Assembly (NCBI GenBank): GCA_012840015.1
Contig: DUMF01000029.1
Span: forward strand, 62,001 to 126,000
Source of the DNA: Bacillota bacterium
Lineage (GTDB): Bacteria > Bacillota > Sulfobacillia > DUMF01
Length of the DNA stretch: 64,000 nucleotides
Reading direction: 5' to 3'
Shown here one piece after another: positions 19,701-29,626 of the stretch. The notes beneath the pieces were generated by a model. The model worked only from the letters and a program-made list of their open reading frames with translations. It made no database searches and was not told the origin of the DNA. How positions within the stretch are numbered: the stretch's first letter is position 1; every line of letters begins with the position of its first letter. The translations under genes were made by a program, and so were the position numbers.

Positions 19701-20714
19701 CTACTTGGTGTTAATTATCGCCTCTATCAAGTCTTTGCCGAATTTGTCCTGGTATTTGTCGTAAATACTCTTCACTGCTTTGCGGAAGGCCTCGGTATCG
19801 GGTTTTTCCACTTTCATGCCGTTCTCGGTAATCGCTTTAAGCTGCGTTGCCTCGTTATCCGCGTCCCATTTCCTCTCGTACTCCGCTGCCTCCTGGGCTG
19901 AGGTTTCAATGATTTTCTGCTGCTCCGGAGTCAGCGAGTTGAATAGCTTGAGGCTCATCACGAATATCGCCGGCGAATAGGCGTGGGCAGTCAGAGACAT
20001 GTATTTTTGTGTTTCCCACAGCTTATAAGCGTAGATTACGTTGATCGGGTTCTCTTGCCCGTCAATCGTCTTTTGCTGTAGAGCTGTAATGACTTCTGTC
20101 CAGGACATGGGCACCGCGTTAGCGCCGAGCGCTTTGAATGTATCCTGGAACACGGGGTTCTGCATGACGCGGATCTTCAGCCCTTTGACGTCTTCGGGAG
20201 TCTTTATGGGGCGTTTGGAATTGGTCAGGTGCCGAAACCCACGCTCGGCAAAGGCCAGACCCTTTAGTCCAGATGGCTCGAGTTTCTTTAAAAGTGATTT
20301 CCCAATAGGCCCATCGAATACCTTATAGGCGTGCGGTGCGTCTCTGAACAGAAACGGCAGGTCGACTACCCCAAACTCCGGCACGAAATTTACGAAGGGG
20401 CCACTCGTTATTACGCCCATGTCGACGCTACCCATCTGCATCCCTTCGAGCATGGTCCGCTCATCGCCGAGCTCCCCGTTGGGATGCAGTTCGATCTTGA
20501 CAGTTCCATTTGACTTGGCTTCTACTAGTTCCTTGAATTTGACAGCTGCTACGTGAAAAGCGTCTTTTTCGTTCACAGTATGACCGAGTTTGATGGTAAC
20601 CGGTTTAGCGCTTTCCTTCGGCTTCTCCGGCGCGGGTGCGCCACTGCTGCATGACGCCAGTATAAGCGAGCTGAGAAGAAGGCCTACCACCAAGATTATC
20701 CCGAACCTCTTCAT
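19701..20714 (-). CDS. dctP: TRAP transporter substrate-binding lipoprotein (DctP)
   Basis: Lipobox LASC; GLKIRVMQNPVFQDTFKALGANAVPMSWTEVITALQQKTIDGQENP. Confidence 0.93.
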   Translation of the reverse strand: MKRFGIILVVGLLLSSLILASCSSGAPAPEKPKESAKPVTIKLGHTVNEKDAFHVAAVKFKELVEAKSNGTVKIELHPNGELGDERTMLEGMQMGSVDMGVITSGPFVNFVPEFGVVDLPFLFRDAPHAYKVFDGPIGKSLLKKLEPSGLKGLAFAERGFRHLTNSKRPIKTPEDVKGLKIRVMQNPVFQDTFKALGANAVPMSWTEVITALQQKTIDGQENPINVIYAYKLWETQKYMSLTAHAYSPAIFVMSLKLFNSLTPEQQKIIETSAQEAAEYERKWDADNEATQLKAITENGMKVEKPDTEAFRKAVKSIYDKYQDKFGKDLIEAIINTK

Positions 20715-20742
20715 ACCTGCTACCCCCTTTTGTTCTAAGTAC

Positions 20743-22443
20743 TTATGTCATAACGGCTCCTTTACTCGCAGAGCTCACGAGCCGAGCGTAACGGTGTAGG
20801 TAGTAGCCGTTTGTGGCTTTGATGGGCGGCTGTTTCCACGAAGCCAGCCTTCCTTGAAGTTCCGAGTCGCTTATCTTTAGCTCGAGCCTTCGAGCCGGTA
20901 TGTCTATACTGATCATGTCCCCGTCGCGAACGGCACAGATGGGCCCGCCTTCCATCGCTTCGGGGGATACGTGGCCTATCGATGCGCCCCTGGTACCGCC
21001 GGAGAACCGTCCGTCGGTAATAAGGGCGACTTTATCGTCCAGGCCCATCCCTGCCAGGGCGGCAGTGGGACTCAACATCTCCCGCATACCGGGCCCACCT
21101 TTGGGACCTTCGTACCGGATGAGCACCACGTCCCCGGGACGGATCTGGCCTCCCGTAATGGCGCGGAAAGCCTCATCTTCAGAATCGAAAACGCGAGCCG
21201 GTCCCTCATGGCGCATCATCGAGGGAGCTACGGCGGACTGCTTGACCACTGCTCCATCTGGAGCCAAATTGCCCCTGAGTACCGCGATACCGCCTTCTTT
21301 TAGGTACGGATCCTCAACTGGGCGAATCACGTCGCTATCCAGGACTCGGCCTTCCTCCGCGATTTCTCCGATACTCTTTTCCCCGACGGTAAGGGCATCG
21401 AGATGTAGCACTCCCAACTGTGCTAGCCTGTTCAGAACGGCGGGAATCCCGCCCGCCTTATGGAGGTCCTCGAGGTGATGCTTGCCTGCCGGGCTAAGCT
21501 TACAGAGGTTAGGGACTTGTCGGGAGACCCTGTCAAAGGTGTCGAGGGAGAGGGGTATGCGTGCTTCATGTGCTATCGCCATGAGGTGAAGCACGGTATT
21601 CGTAGAACCCCCTATGGCCATGTCCACCGCGATGGCATTTTCGAAAGCGTCAAGCGTGAGGATATCCCTGGGCCTGACGTTCTTCCGCCACATTTTAACT
21701 GCCTGATGCCCTGCAAGGTTGGCTAACTGGAGCCGACGCCCTGTGACAGCAGGTACCGTCCCGTTACCAGGCAAGGCCAGGCCTAGCACTTCCGCGATAC
21801 AGTTCATTGAGTTCGCGGTAAAGAGCCCCGCGCAAGAGCCACATCCCGGGCACGCGTCGAGTTCGAGCCTTTCTAGTTCCTCCAGAGAGATTTTGCCCGC
21901 CGCATATGCCCCAACTCCTTCAAACGGTCCGGAGATCAGGTCGGTTACTTTGCCTTTATGCCAACCAGCGAGCATGGGGCCGCCGCTCACATATACTGCT
22001 GGGACGTTGAGTCTGGCAGCAGCCATTAGCATCGCGGGGACGATCTTGTCGCAGTTGCCGATCAGCACCATCCCATCGAAGCCGTGAGCGATCATCATGG
22101 CTTCGATGGAATCGCATATGAGTTCCCGCGAGGCGAGGGGATATTTCATCCCCGTATGGTTCATCGCAATTCCGTCGCAAATCCCGATCACCGGAAACTC
22201 AACCGGAGTCCCGCCTTCTTCCAAAATACCTCGTTTTACGCTGTAGGCGATGAAATCCAGGTGATAGTGACCGGGGATTATCTCATTGTGCGCATTAACC
22301 ACGGCAATCAGCGGCTTTTTCAATTCCTCCGGGGTGTATCCCATAGCGTAAAATAAAGACCTGTGTGGTGCCCTTTCCGGCCCCGCCTTAACGCAATTGC
22401 TGTACAAAGCTGACCTCTCCTTTCGCCGGAAGGTTGTAGCCAT
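20743..22443 (-). CDS. Dihydroxy-acid dehydratase (IlvD/Edd family)
   Basis: [60 protein letters not shown]. Context suggests a sugar-acid dehydratase rather than BCAA IlvD. Confidence 0.9.
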   Translation of the reverse strand: MATTFRRKERSALYSNCVKAGPERAPHRSLFYAMGYTPEELKKPLIAVVNAHNEIIPGHYHLDFIAYSVKRGILEEGGTPVEFPVIGICDGIAMNHTGMKYPLASRELICDSIEAMMIAHGFDGMVLIGNCDKIVPAMLMAAARLNVPAVYVSGGPMLAGWHKGKVTDLISGPFEGVGAYAAGKISLEELERLELDACPGCGSCAGLFTANSMNCIAEVLGLALPGNGTVPAVTGRRLQLANLAGHQAVKMWRKNVRPRDILTLDAFENAIAVDMAIGGSTNTVLHLMAIAHEARIPLSLDTFDRVSRQVPNLCKLSPAGKHHLEDLHKAGGIPAVLNRLAQLGVLHLDALTVGEKSIGEIAEEGRVLDSDVIRPVEDPYLKEGGIAVLRGNLAPDGAVVKQSAVAPSMMRHEGPARVFDSEDEAFRAITGGQIRPGDVVLIRYEGPKGGPGMREMLSPTAALAGMGLDDKVALITDGRFSGGTRGASIGHVSPEAMEGGPICAVRDGDMISIDIPARRLELKISDSELQGRLASWKQPPIKATNGYYLHRYARLVSSASKGAVMT

Positions 22444-22492
22444 AATTCTGTTCGAAAGCCTTTTTACCTGCTAAGAATTTGGAGGAAATGTA

Positions 22493-23728
22493 TCACTTTT
22501 TTGATAAGAGGGACTGCCTGAACTGCGAAGGGGTCTTACCTTCTATCGTGGAGAAGACTCGGCCGAAGTAGGCGGTGCTTTGAAATCCAAGCTGGCTCGC
22601 TATCTCTTTTATAGTCATATCGGTGGACGCGAGGAGGGCCTTGGCTTTGAATATTTTGAGGAGATTACAGTATTTGACGAAGGAGACACCCATTTCTCGA
22701 GAAAACAAGCGCGAGAAATGAGACGCGCTCATGCCCACCATGCGTGCCGCGTCGGACAAAGTGAGTTTCCGGTTGCTGTTGGAATGGAGCGCCGATACTA
22801 CCCTAGCCACCGCGCTGTTTCTAATGGTACGGCGGTCTGTGATGGCGGTGCGCTCGGTAGCGGAATCGTTGTGAACCTTCGGAGAAAAGGAAAGTATTTG
22901 CTCGGCGACGGCCAATTCCAGTTCTCTCTGAGACGCTACCGCTTCGATGAGGCGGGCGATCGTCTTTATGCTTTCCATGACCGTGTATAGCCTGCTGCGT
23001 GGGACGACTCGCTTCCCCCTCAAATTTATGGGCCCCGCGACAACGGTAAAACGCGTCTTGCCAGGATTGACCATCTTGGAAAGAGGCACCATCACGAAGT
23101 AGCTGCTAGGGCAACATTGGACCAGACGCTCTTGGTCGCACCACAGGTGCGTGCTCCATGGCCTGTTGCCTTTCACAAGTAGGCAAGAGGCGCATTCCGG
23201 CGGAAGGTTTACCGACTCAGCATATATTTCTCCGGCTGAATCGACGAGCAAGATGCCCAGGTCCAATAAAGAGCCCAGCTTTGATAGGCTTTCCGCCAGC
23301 ATAGGTGTTTGAAGTACTGCCTTCAAGAAAAGGGCATCGGTACGAAAGTAAGAAGGAGATATGGCGTTTACATCCAGCGGAGCCGGGGCATAAACTATCA
23401 GCATTTCCAAGGCTGATTCCCTTGAGGCGATGAGTTCGTGAGTGCCATAGGCGGGGAGGTGTATGAGCTTCCCCGGCGCCAACTCTGTGCGGATGCCGTC
23501 GAATATCGAAATACCGTGGCCGGACAGGACGTAAACGCACTGCTCGTCCGAGGAATGACTGTGGGGCGGCTGACGGGCTCCTGGATCAAATCGAACCAGG
23601 GCTGCACTGAGCCTGTCGCGGGTCGGGTCAGAAGGTTCCCACAGCCATGTGTAACTTCCCCACTCAGTTTGCTGGTACTTGTCCACGCGCGACACTCCAG
23701 TTCCACAGGTTTGGCCTGGTACGCTCAA
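22493..23728 (-). CDS. AraC family regulator with N-terminal cupin and central PocR-like sensor region
   Basis: Cupin (FDPGARQPPHSHSSDEQCVYVLSGHGISIFDG), cysteine-rich middle segment, C-terminal AraC HTH (LTLSDAARMVGMSASHFSRLFSREMGVSFVKY). Start codon uncertain. Confidence 0.82.
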   Translation of the reverse strand: MSVPGQTCGTGVSRVDKYQQTEWGSYTWLWEPSDPTRDRLSAALVRFDPGARQPPHSHSSDEQCVYVLSGHGISIFDGIRTELAPGKLIHLPAYGTHELIASRESALEMLIVYAPAPLDVNAISPSYFRTDALFLKAVLQTPMLAESLSKLGSLLDLGILLVDSAGEIYAESVNLPPECASCLLVKGNRPWSTHLWCDQERLVQCCPSSYFVMVPLSKMVNPGKTRFTVVAGPINLRGKRVVPRSRLYTVMESIKTIARLIEAVASQRELELAVAEQILSFSPKVHNDSATERTAITDRRTIRNSAVARVVSALHSNSNRKLTLSDAARMVGMSASHFSRLFSREMGVSFVKYCNLLKIFKAKALLASTDMTIKEIASQLGFQSTAYFGRVFSTIEGKTPSQFRQSLLSKK

Positions 23729-23840
23729 TTATATAACGTGCACCTCCCCCTCTGGGAGTGGGAGGAATCCGAACTCACACATAGAAAGAAGAGAAGAGCG
23801 GTATTGATTAGACGACAGTATATGGGGGAGGAATCTACCT

Positions 23841-24755
23841 GTGGCCGAGGTTTCGAAACTGGAGGGGATTTTCGCTCCTATAGCGATACCGTTCGAAAAC
23901 CAGGAGCTATCGATCCCTAGACTCAAGGAGAATCTGGACAGATGGAACAGGTCAAGACTCCGCGGGCTGGTTGTGCTGGGCTCCAATGGGGAATTCCCGT
24001 TGCTGGACAGAGCAGAAAAACGGTCGGTCCTGGAGTGCGTCAGGGAGAATGCTAGTCCCGATAAAGTGCTTATTGCTGGCACGGGCGACGAGTCTACTCG
24101 GGAGACGATTCGTCTGTGCAAGGAAGCAGCGGAAATAGGCTATGACGCTTGTCTAGTGGTGAACCCCAGCTATTACAAGGGAAGCATGACCGACGCAGCA
24201 CTGAAAGCCTTCTATGACGAAGTAGCGGACCACTCTCCGATTCCAGTACTGGCATACAATGTCCCTCGGAACACGGGTATCAATATGTCGTCCCAACTGA
24301 TGATACGGATCTCCGAGCACCCGAATGTGATAGGCGTGAAGGACTCTTCTGGTAATATCGTGCAAATCAGCGAGATACTGGCTGAAGCGAAGCCTGGTTT
24401 TCGAGTTTTCGCCGGCTCGGGCAGTTTTTTGCTGCCATCGCTCTGCATGGGTGCTGTGGGCGCGACAGCGGCTGTCGCGAACGTGTTCCCAGACGAGTGT
24501 GACGAGATTGTGAACGCATTCAAGAAAGGGGATTTACACACTGCCCGACAACTTCAGCTTGCGATTCTAGACGTGAACGCTGCCGTTACTACGCGTTGGG
24601 GGGTCGCGGGGCTGAAGGCGGCCATGGATATAGAGGGTTACTTCGGGGGCCTGCCCCGTAGACCTATTCTGCCGCTCACGGAGGCTCAAGTGGTTGAACT
24701 GAAGGGAGTTGTCAAGCAGTTCAAGCTGAGAGTCCAACAAATAAGGGGGGCTTAG
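23841..24755 (+). CDS. DHDPS-family (class I) aldolase, HOGA1-like 4-hydroxy-2-oxoglutarate aldolase candidate
   Basis: GSNGEFPLLDRAEK, NPSYYKGSMTDAALKAFYDEVADHSPIPVLAYNVPRNTG, Schiff-base lysine in GVKDSSGN, TTRWGVAGLKAAMDIEGYFGG; GTG start. Confidence 0.85.
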   Translation: MAEVSKLEGIFAPIAIPFENQELSIPRLKENLDRWNRSRLRGLVVLGSNGEFPLLDRAEKRSVLECVRENASPDKVLIAGTGDESTRETIRLCKEAAEIGYDACLVVNPSYYKGSMTDAALKAFYDEVADHSPIPVLAYNVPRNTGINMSSQLMIRISEHPNVIGVKDSSGNIVQISEILAEAKPGFRVFAGSGSFLLPSLCMGAVGATAAVANVFPDECDEIVNAFKKGDLHTARQLQLAILDVNAAVTTRWGVAGLKAAMDIEGYFGGLPRRPILPLTEAQVVELKGVVKQFKLRVQQIRGA

Positions 24756-24757
24756 TC

Positions 24758-25924
24758 GTGAAAGAAGTTCCTGAACTGATGCTGATGGGCCCGGGGCCCA
24801 GTACGGTTCCAAGTAGAGTACTAAGAGCTATGAGCAAGCCCACGTTGGGGCACCTTGATCCCAGATTCATCGAGATCATGGGCGAGACGATGGACTTACT
24901 CAGATATGTTTTTCAAACTAAGAACGAGGTTACCCTTCCTATGTCTGGTACGGGCAGCGCTGGTATGGAAACGGTGCTGGTCAATCTGCTGGAACCAGGC
25001 GATAAAGCTATAATATGCATTTGCGGTGCCTTTGGGTTGAGAATGGCAGACATCGCTGAGCGGTGCGGGGCCCGGGTGGTCAAGGTAGAGTCCCCGTGGG
25101 GTTACCCCATATACCCGGATGATGTGCAAAAGGCTCTCGCGAAGAACCCGGACGCCAGGCTCCTGGCCATAGTGCATGCTGAGACTTCAACTGGGGTACT
25201 TCAGCCGCTTCAAGAGATATCGAGGCTCTGCAAGAAATATGGAGTTCTCCTCGTGGTTGACACAGTTACTTCTCTCGGTGGGGTAGAGTTCAGGTGCGAT
25301 GAATGGGGGGTAGACGCAGCGTACTCTGGAACTCAAAAATGCTTGAATTGCCCACCCGGGCTCAGCCCTGTAACTTTCAGTCCGGCAGCCCTGGAGAGGC
25401 TGGAAAAGAGGAAATCCAAAGTATCCAGCTGGTACCTGGATATGACCATGATACGCCGTTACTGGGGACAAGAAAGGTTTTACCATCATACTGCGCCGGT
25501 GAACATGATCTATGCCTTGAACGAGGCTCTCCAGATAGTCAAGGAAGAGGGCCTGGAGAACAGATGGGCAAGGCACAGGCAGAGCCAGAAAGCATTCATA
25601 GCAGGTATTAAGGCTATGGGTTTGGATATGCTCGTGGACGAACCTTACCGCTTACCGAGTCTGAACACGGTGAAGATTCCAGATGGAATCGACGACGCCA
25701 AGGTCAGGGGCGCTTTGCTGAAGGAATATAATATCGAAATAGGGGGCGGCCTTGGAGAACTGAAGGGGAAGGTCTGGCGGATAGGCCTCATGGGGAACAA
25801 TGCCAGGAAACGGAACGTGATATGGCTGTTATCCGCTTTGGAGGACGTTCTCTCGAGATTGGGGTACAATCTCGAAAGAGGATCGGGGGTAAAGGCAGCC
25901 TCACTCATTTATGAAGGGACGTAA
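24758..25924 (+). CDS. Class V aminotransferase, alanine--glyoxylate aminotransferase-like
   Basis: LMGPGPSTVPSRVL, SGTGSAGMETVLVNLLEPGD, HAETSTGVLQPL, PLP lysine in YSGTQKCLNCPPGLS, YHHTAPVNMIYAL. Confidence 0.88.
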   Translation: MKEVPELMLMGPGPSTVPSRVLRAMSKPTLGHLDPRFIEIMGETMDLLRYVFQTKNEVTLPMSGTGSAGMETVLVNLLEPGDKAIICICGAFGLRMADIAERCGARVVKVESPWGYPIYPDDVQKALAKNPDARLLAIVHAETSTGVLQPLQEISRLCKKYGVLLVVDTVTSLGGVEFRCDEWGVDAAYSGTQKCLNCPPGLSPVTFSPAALERLEKRKSKVSSWYLDMTMIRRYWGQERFYHHTAPVNMIYALNEALQIVKEEGLENRWARHRQSQKAFIAGIKAMGLDMLVDEPYRLPSLNTVKIPDGIDDAKVRGALLKEYNIEIGGGLGELKGKVWRIGLMGNNARKRNVIWLLSALEDVLSRLGYNLERGSGVKAASLIYEGT

Positions 25925-25932
25925 CCATTTGA

Positions 25933-26703
25933 ATGCCTTTGAGGATCGGCGTGTTCGATTCTGGTTCCGGTGGATTGACTGTCGTTAGGCAGATACGTAG
26001 ATTGCTTCCGAGCGCTGGCATTATTTACCTGGCAGATACGGCGAATCTACCCTATGGGGAGAAAAGTGCGGAGACAATAAAGCGTTTAGCGGTAAATAAC
26101 GTTAGATTTCTCCTGTCGCATGGAGCTGGGGTAATCGTGGTGGCCTGCAATACTTCCAGCTCTCAAGCAATGAGTGAGATGGAGGAGGTTTCGACCGTAC
26201 CGGTGCTGAGCGTGGTCCGGGCAGGTGCCAGGTTGGCTGTGAGCGACCGGGCTCCTCGGAAGATTGCTCTGGTGGCCACACAAGGGACCATAAGAAGTGG
26301 CGCCTACCAGCGCGAGATAAGACGCCTGGCACCTCAGTGCACGGTAGAAGGCGTAGCATGCCCTCAGCTCGTGCCCTTGATCGAATCCAATGCGGGAGAT
26401 GAGGAGATCGAGCCGTGGGTGCGTTATTACCTTTCACAGATTAGCCCGGGCTACGAGAGGCTGCTCCTGGGCTGTACTCACTATCCACTGATAGCAGATT
26501 TATTCAAGCGTAACCTGCCGTCCGACATTCCAGTTATAGATCCCGCGGAAGAACTGGCCCAGGAACTCGCTGCGTTACCAGCGTGCTGGGAAGAGGGGGA
26601 CGTAGACTTTTACGCAACTGGTGAGATGCAGGTACTAAAGCAGAAGGCACGGGAAACCCTCGGTTTGAAGAAGGTGAGCGTGAAAAGGGCGGTGACGGAG
26701 TGA
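25933..26703 (+). CDS. murI: Glutamate racemase
   Basis: IGVFDSGSGGLTVVRQIRRLLP, VVACNTSS, LLGCTHYPL. Confidence 0.96.
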   Translation: MPLRIGVFDSGSGGLTVVRQIRRLLPSAGIIYLADTANLPYGEKSAETIKRLAVNNVRFLLSHGAGVIVVACNTSSSQAMSEMEEVSTVPVLSVVRAGARLAVSDRAPRKIALVATQGTIRSGAYQREIRRLAPQCTVEGVACPQLVPLIESNAGDEEIEPWVRYYLSQISPGYERLLLGCTHYPLIADLFKRNLPSDIPVIDPAEELAQELAALPACWEEGDVDFYATGEMQVLKQKARETLGLKKVSVKRAVTE

Positions 26704-27200
26704 GCCTTCGGGTGGTGGTAGGCGTCGACCCGGGAGTAGCGAGGACCGGATACGGTGTAGTGGAGGCTGATGGGCAGCGCTGCTCAATGCTGGAATGCGG
26801 CTGCATTGAAACCCCTAGCGACATGGAGACGGGGGAAAGGCTTGAGATAATATGGGAGAGCCTGGGCGAGCTGTTTAGGAAACACACGATCCACGTGGTC
26901 GCCCTGGAGCGTCTATTCTTCACGAAGAACGTGACATCAGCTATCAGCGTAGCGCAGGCGCGGGGAGTCATCCTCCTCAGGGCGGCTCGCAGCAAGATAC
27001 CTGTAAAGGAATTCGGCCCACGCCAAGTCAAGCAAGTGATAACTGGTTACGGTGCTGCGGACAAGCTGCAAATGCAGAGGACAGTTGCCATGCTGCTCGG
27101 ATTGAAGAGGCTACCAGAGCCAGACGACAGCGCGGATGCTTTGGCTTTGGCTCTGGCCGGTGCTATCTGCTCCTCACATTCTCCGGAGGTGATCCGGTGA
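26700..27200 (+). CDS. ruvC: Holliday junction endodeoxyribonuclease RuvC
   Basis: VVVGVDPGVARTGYGVVE, ALERLFF, DDSADALALALA. Confidence 0.97.
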   Translation: MSLRVVVGVDPGVARTGYGVVEADGQRCSMLECGCIETPSDMETGERLEIIWESLGELFRKHTIHVVALERLFFTKNVTSAISVAQARGVILLRAARSKIPVKEFGPRQVKQVITGYGAADKLQMQRTVAMLLGLKRLPEPDDSADALALALAGAICSSHSPEVIR

Positions 27201-27820
27201 TTCACTTCGTGCGCGGGTTGTTGACAGAAGTAGGCACGGGGTGGGTCGTGGTTGACCTGGGGGGGATCGGACTCAAATTGGCGGTACCCGCCTCTACCAC
27301 CGAAAAGCTTCCAGAAATAGGGAAAACGGTTCTGCTGCTGACCGAGCTCCAGGTGAAGCAGGATGGCATTTCCCTTTATGGGTTTCTCACAGAAGACGAA
27401 CTCAACCTGTTCCACTCACTCACGTCAGTCAACGGAGTGGGGCCAAGAGTTGCTCTCGGCATAATGTCCGGTGCACCCGCGCGAGAAATCATTTCGATGA
27501 TATGTTCTGGCGACGCGAACTCGCTTCAGCGTCTGCCAGGGGTGGGGAAGAAAATTGCGGAAAGGCTTGTGGTTGAGTTGCGAGAGAAGCTACGGGATAA
27601 AGCGGTTCCAGCTGGACCTGCCCGGACAGACCATGCTGAACTAATTGAGGGACTTATGGCCTTGGGTTACAATCGTGAGGAAGCCAGCCGAGCTCTGGAA
27701 GGTGCCCTCAAGGCCTTACCGAAAGGCGCCAAGGAGAACGCAGACGAGCTTATGGCGAGTGCCTTGAGGCTTTTGGGGCGGCAGGAGGTTTGTCCATTTG
27801 GAAGAGAGACAAGCAAGTAG
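27197..27820 (+). CDS. ruvA: Holliday junction helicase subunit RuvA
   Basis: [29 protein letters not shown] HhH motifs. Confidence 0.96.
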   Translation: MIHFVRGLLTEVGTGWVVVDLGGIGLKLAVPASTTEKLPEIGKTVLLLTELQVKQDGISLYGFLTEDELNLFHSLTSVNGVGPRVALGIMSGAPAREIISMICSGDANSLQRLPGVGKKIAERLVVELREKLRDKAVPAGPARTDHAELIEGLMALGYNREEASRALEGALKALPKGAKENADELMASALRLLGRQEVCPFGRETSK

Positions 27821-28829
27821 AGTGGTTTCACCAGAACCCCAGCCAGACGATACTGAGCTGGAGCGCAGCCTTAGACCCAGGACTTTGCGGGATTATGTTG
27901 GCCAAACCAGGATAAAGCAACAACTGGAGATATACATACGCGCGGCGCTCGAACGCGGTGACCCTTTGGATCACGTGCTGCTATATGGTCCCCCCGGATT
28001 GGGGAAGACGACTCTTGCGCACGTCATTTCGCACGAGTTAGGGGTGGGAATCCGGGTCACCTCCGGGCCAGCCATCGAGCGGCCAGGTGACATGGTAGCG
28101 ATACTGACGAATCTCGAGGACCGCGAGGTGTTGTTCATAGACGAGATACACAGGCTGAACAGGATCGCCGGAGAGGCGCTTTATCCCGCTATGGAAGATT
28201 TCTTGTACGACTGGGTTGCAGGAAAGGGCCCGAGCGCTCGAACGTACAGGATAAAACTCCCCCGGTTTACCCTCGTGGGGGCAACGACACGGGCGGGGCT
28301 CATCGCTTCACCACTTCGAGACAGATTTGGGATTACAGTGAGGCTCGAATATTATACCCCAGAGGAGTTGGCCTGCATCATAAGGCGATCTGCGGGAATA
28401 CTCAACATAGACATCGACGAGGAGGGCGTGAGTGAGATATCGCGGCGCTCGAGGGGCACTCCGAGGGTGGCTAACAGGCTATTGAAGCGCTTGAGGGACT
28501 TCGCTCAAGTGCGGGCCAATGGCGTTATCACGGGGGAAGTGGCCCGTGAAGGCCTTGAGCTTCTCGAAATCGATGATATCGGATTAGACGTGACTGACAG
28601 GGAGATGCTGAAAGCGCTGATCCTGAAGTATGGAGGAGGCCCGGTGGGGATAGATGCGCTTGCGGCCAGCATCAGCGAAGAGCCTGAGACAGTGGAGGAC
28701 GTTTACGAGCCATACCTGCTCCAGATAGGTTTCCTGAGAAGGACACCGCGTGGCAGAATGGCCACGCCGCTGGCGTATGCGCATATGAACGTGGATCTTC
28801 CAGAGGAAAGCCAAAGAAGGTTGGTGTGA
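27798..28829 (+). CDS. ruvB: Holliday junction helicase subunit RuvB
   Basis: [39 protein letters not shown] start overlapping ruvA. Confidence 0.97.
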   Translation: MEERQASRVVSPEPQPDDTELERSLRPRTLRDYVGQTRIKQQLEIYIRAALERGDPLDHVLLYGPPGLGKTTLAHVISHELGVGIRVTSGPAIERPGDMVAILTNLEDREVLFIDEIHRLNRIAGEALYPAMEDFLYDWVAGKGPSARTYRIKLPRFTLVGATTRAGLIASPLRDRFGITVRLEYYTPEELACIIRRSAGILNIDIDEEGVSEISRRSRGTPRVANRLLKRLRDFAQVRANGVITGEVAREGLELLEIDDIGLDVTDREMLKALILKYGGGPVGIDALAASISEEPETVEDVYEPYLLQIGFLRRTPRGRMATPLAYAHMNVDLPEESQRRLV

Positions 28830-28835
28830 TACCGG

Positions 28836-29411
28836 TTGGTATTACTGCATATTTGCTGCGGGCCCTGCAGCGTTCATCCGTTCGAGGTGCTGAAGCGCGA
28901 GGGAAAAGAGTTTTTGGGGTTCTTCTATAACCCCAACATCCAGCCTTATAAAGAATACGTTAGACGACTTGAAACCTTGAAGAAATGGACCGAGTCCCAG
29001 CAGGTACCGCTGAAAGTCTCTAAAAGCTACGATATCATAGGGCACCTGAAAAGGGTATTGCCTTATGCTTTGTCTGACGAACGTTGCTTGGAGTGTTACA
29101 GAATGAGGATGACGGAGACAGCTCGTACTGCAAAGCGACTGGGGCTTACACAGTTCACTACGACGTTGCTTGCAAGCCCTTATCAGAAACACGAGCTGGT
29201 GGTAGCCGCGGCTGAAGAAGCAGAAGAGCAAACCGGGGTAAGGTTCGTGTACTATGATTTCAGGCCCGGATACCGCGCTGGGATTACCCTGGCGAGACAG
29301 TCTGGAATGTATTTGCAGCCGTATTGCGGTTGCGTTTTGAGCGAGGTCGAAAGATACCACAAGGGGGGCCTGAGGGAGTGGATCAGTTCGAATTCTTGGG
29401 CAAATCCTTGA
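28836..29411 (+). CDS. queH: Epoxyqueuosine reductase QueH
   Basis: LLHICCGPCSVHPFEVLKREGKEFLGFFYNPNIQPYKEY; CYRMRM, PYCGC cysteines. Confidence 0.93.
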   Translation: MVLLHICCGPCSVHPFEVLKREGKEFLGFFYNPNIQPYKEYVRRLETLKKWTESQQVPLKVSKSYDIIGHLKRVLPYALSDERCLECYRMRMTETARTAKRLGLTQFTTTLLASPYQKHELVVAAAEEAEEQTGVRFVYYDFRPGYRAGITLARQSGMYLQPYCGCVLSEVERYHKGGLREWISSNSWANP

Positions 29412-29611
29412 TATGGTTAGGAGTCGTAGTAGTTTTAATCGGTCTTGCCATTACTTATGGGCCCAGGCTGATAGGTTCGTGGCGGCTGCCGGGAGACATC
29501 GTGATCAAAAAAGGCAACTTCACGTTCTTCTTCCCTCTTGCCACGAGCCTACTGCTAAGCCTTGTGCTGACATTGGGGTTCTTTTTGCTAAACCTTTTGA
29601 GTCGGAAATGA
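29378..29611 (+). CDS. DUF2905 small membrane protein
   Basis: VDQFEFLGKSLIWLGVVVVLIGLAITYGPRLIGSWRLPGDIVIKKGNFTFFFPLATSLLLSLVLT; GTG start inside queH. Confidence 0.85.
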   Translation: MDQFEFLGKSLIWLGVVVVLIGLAITYGPRLIGSWRLPGDIVIKKGNFTFFFPLATSLLLSLVLTLGFFLLNLLSRK

Positions 29612-29626
29612 CCCAAACCGAGAGAC

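Noticed and set aside
20900-21478. 192-aa plus-strand ORF inside the ilvD-like gene
   Set aside because: Antisense to conserved IlvD/Edd motifs, Pro/Ser/Arg-rich, no homology recognised
23729-23840. Palindromic operator in the divergent araC/aldolase intergenic region
   Set aside because: Only a 5-bp CCTCC/GGAGG pair plus a TATAAT without a matching -35; too weak to annotate
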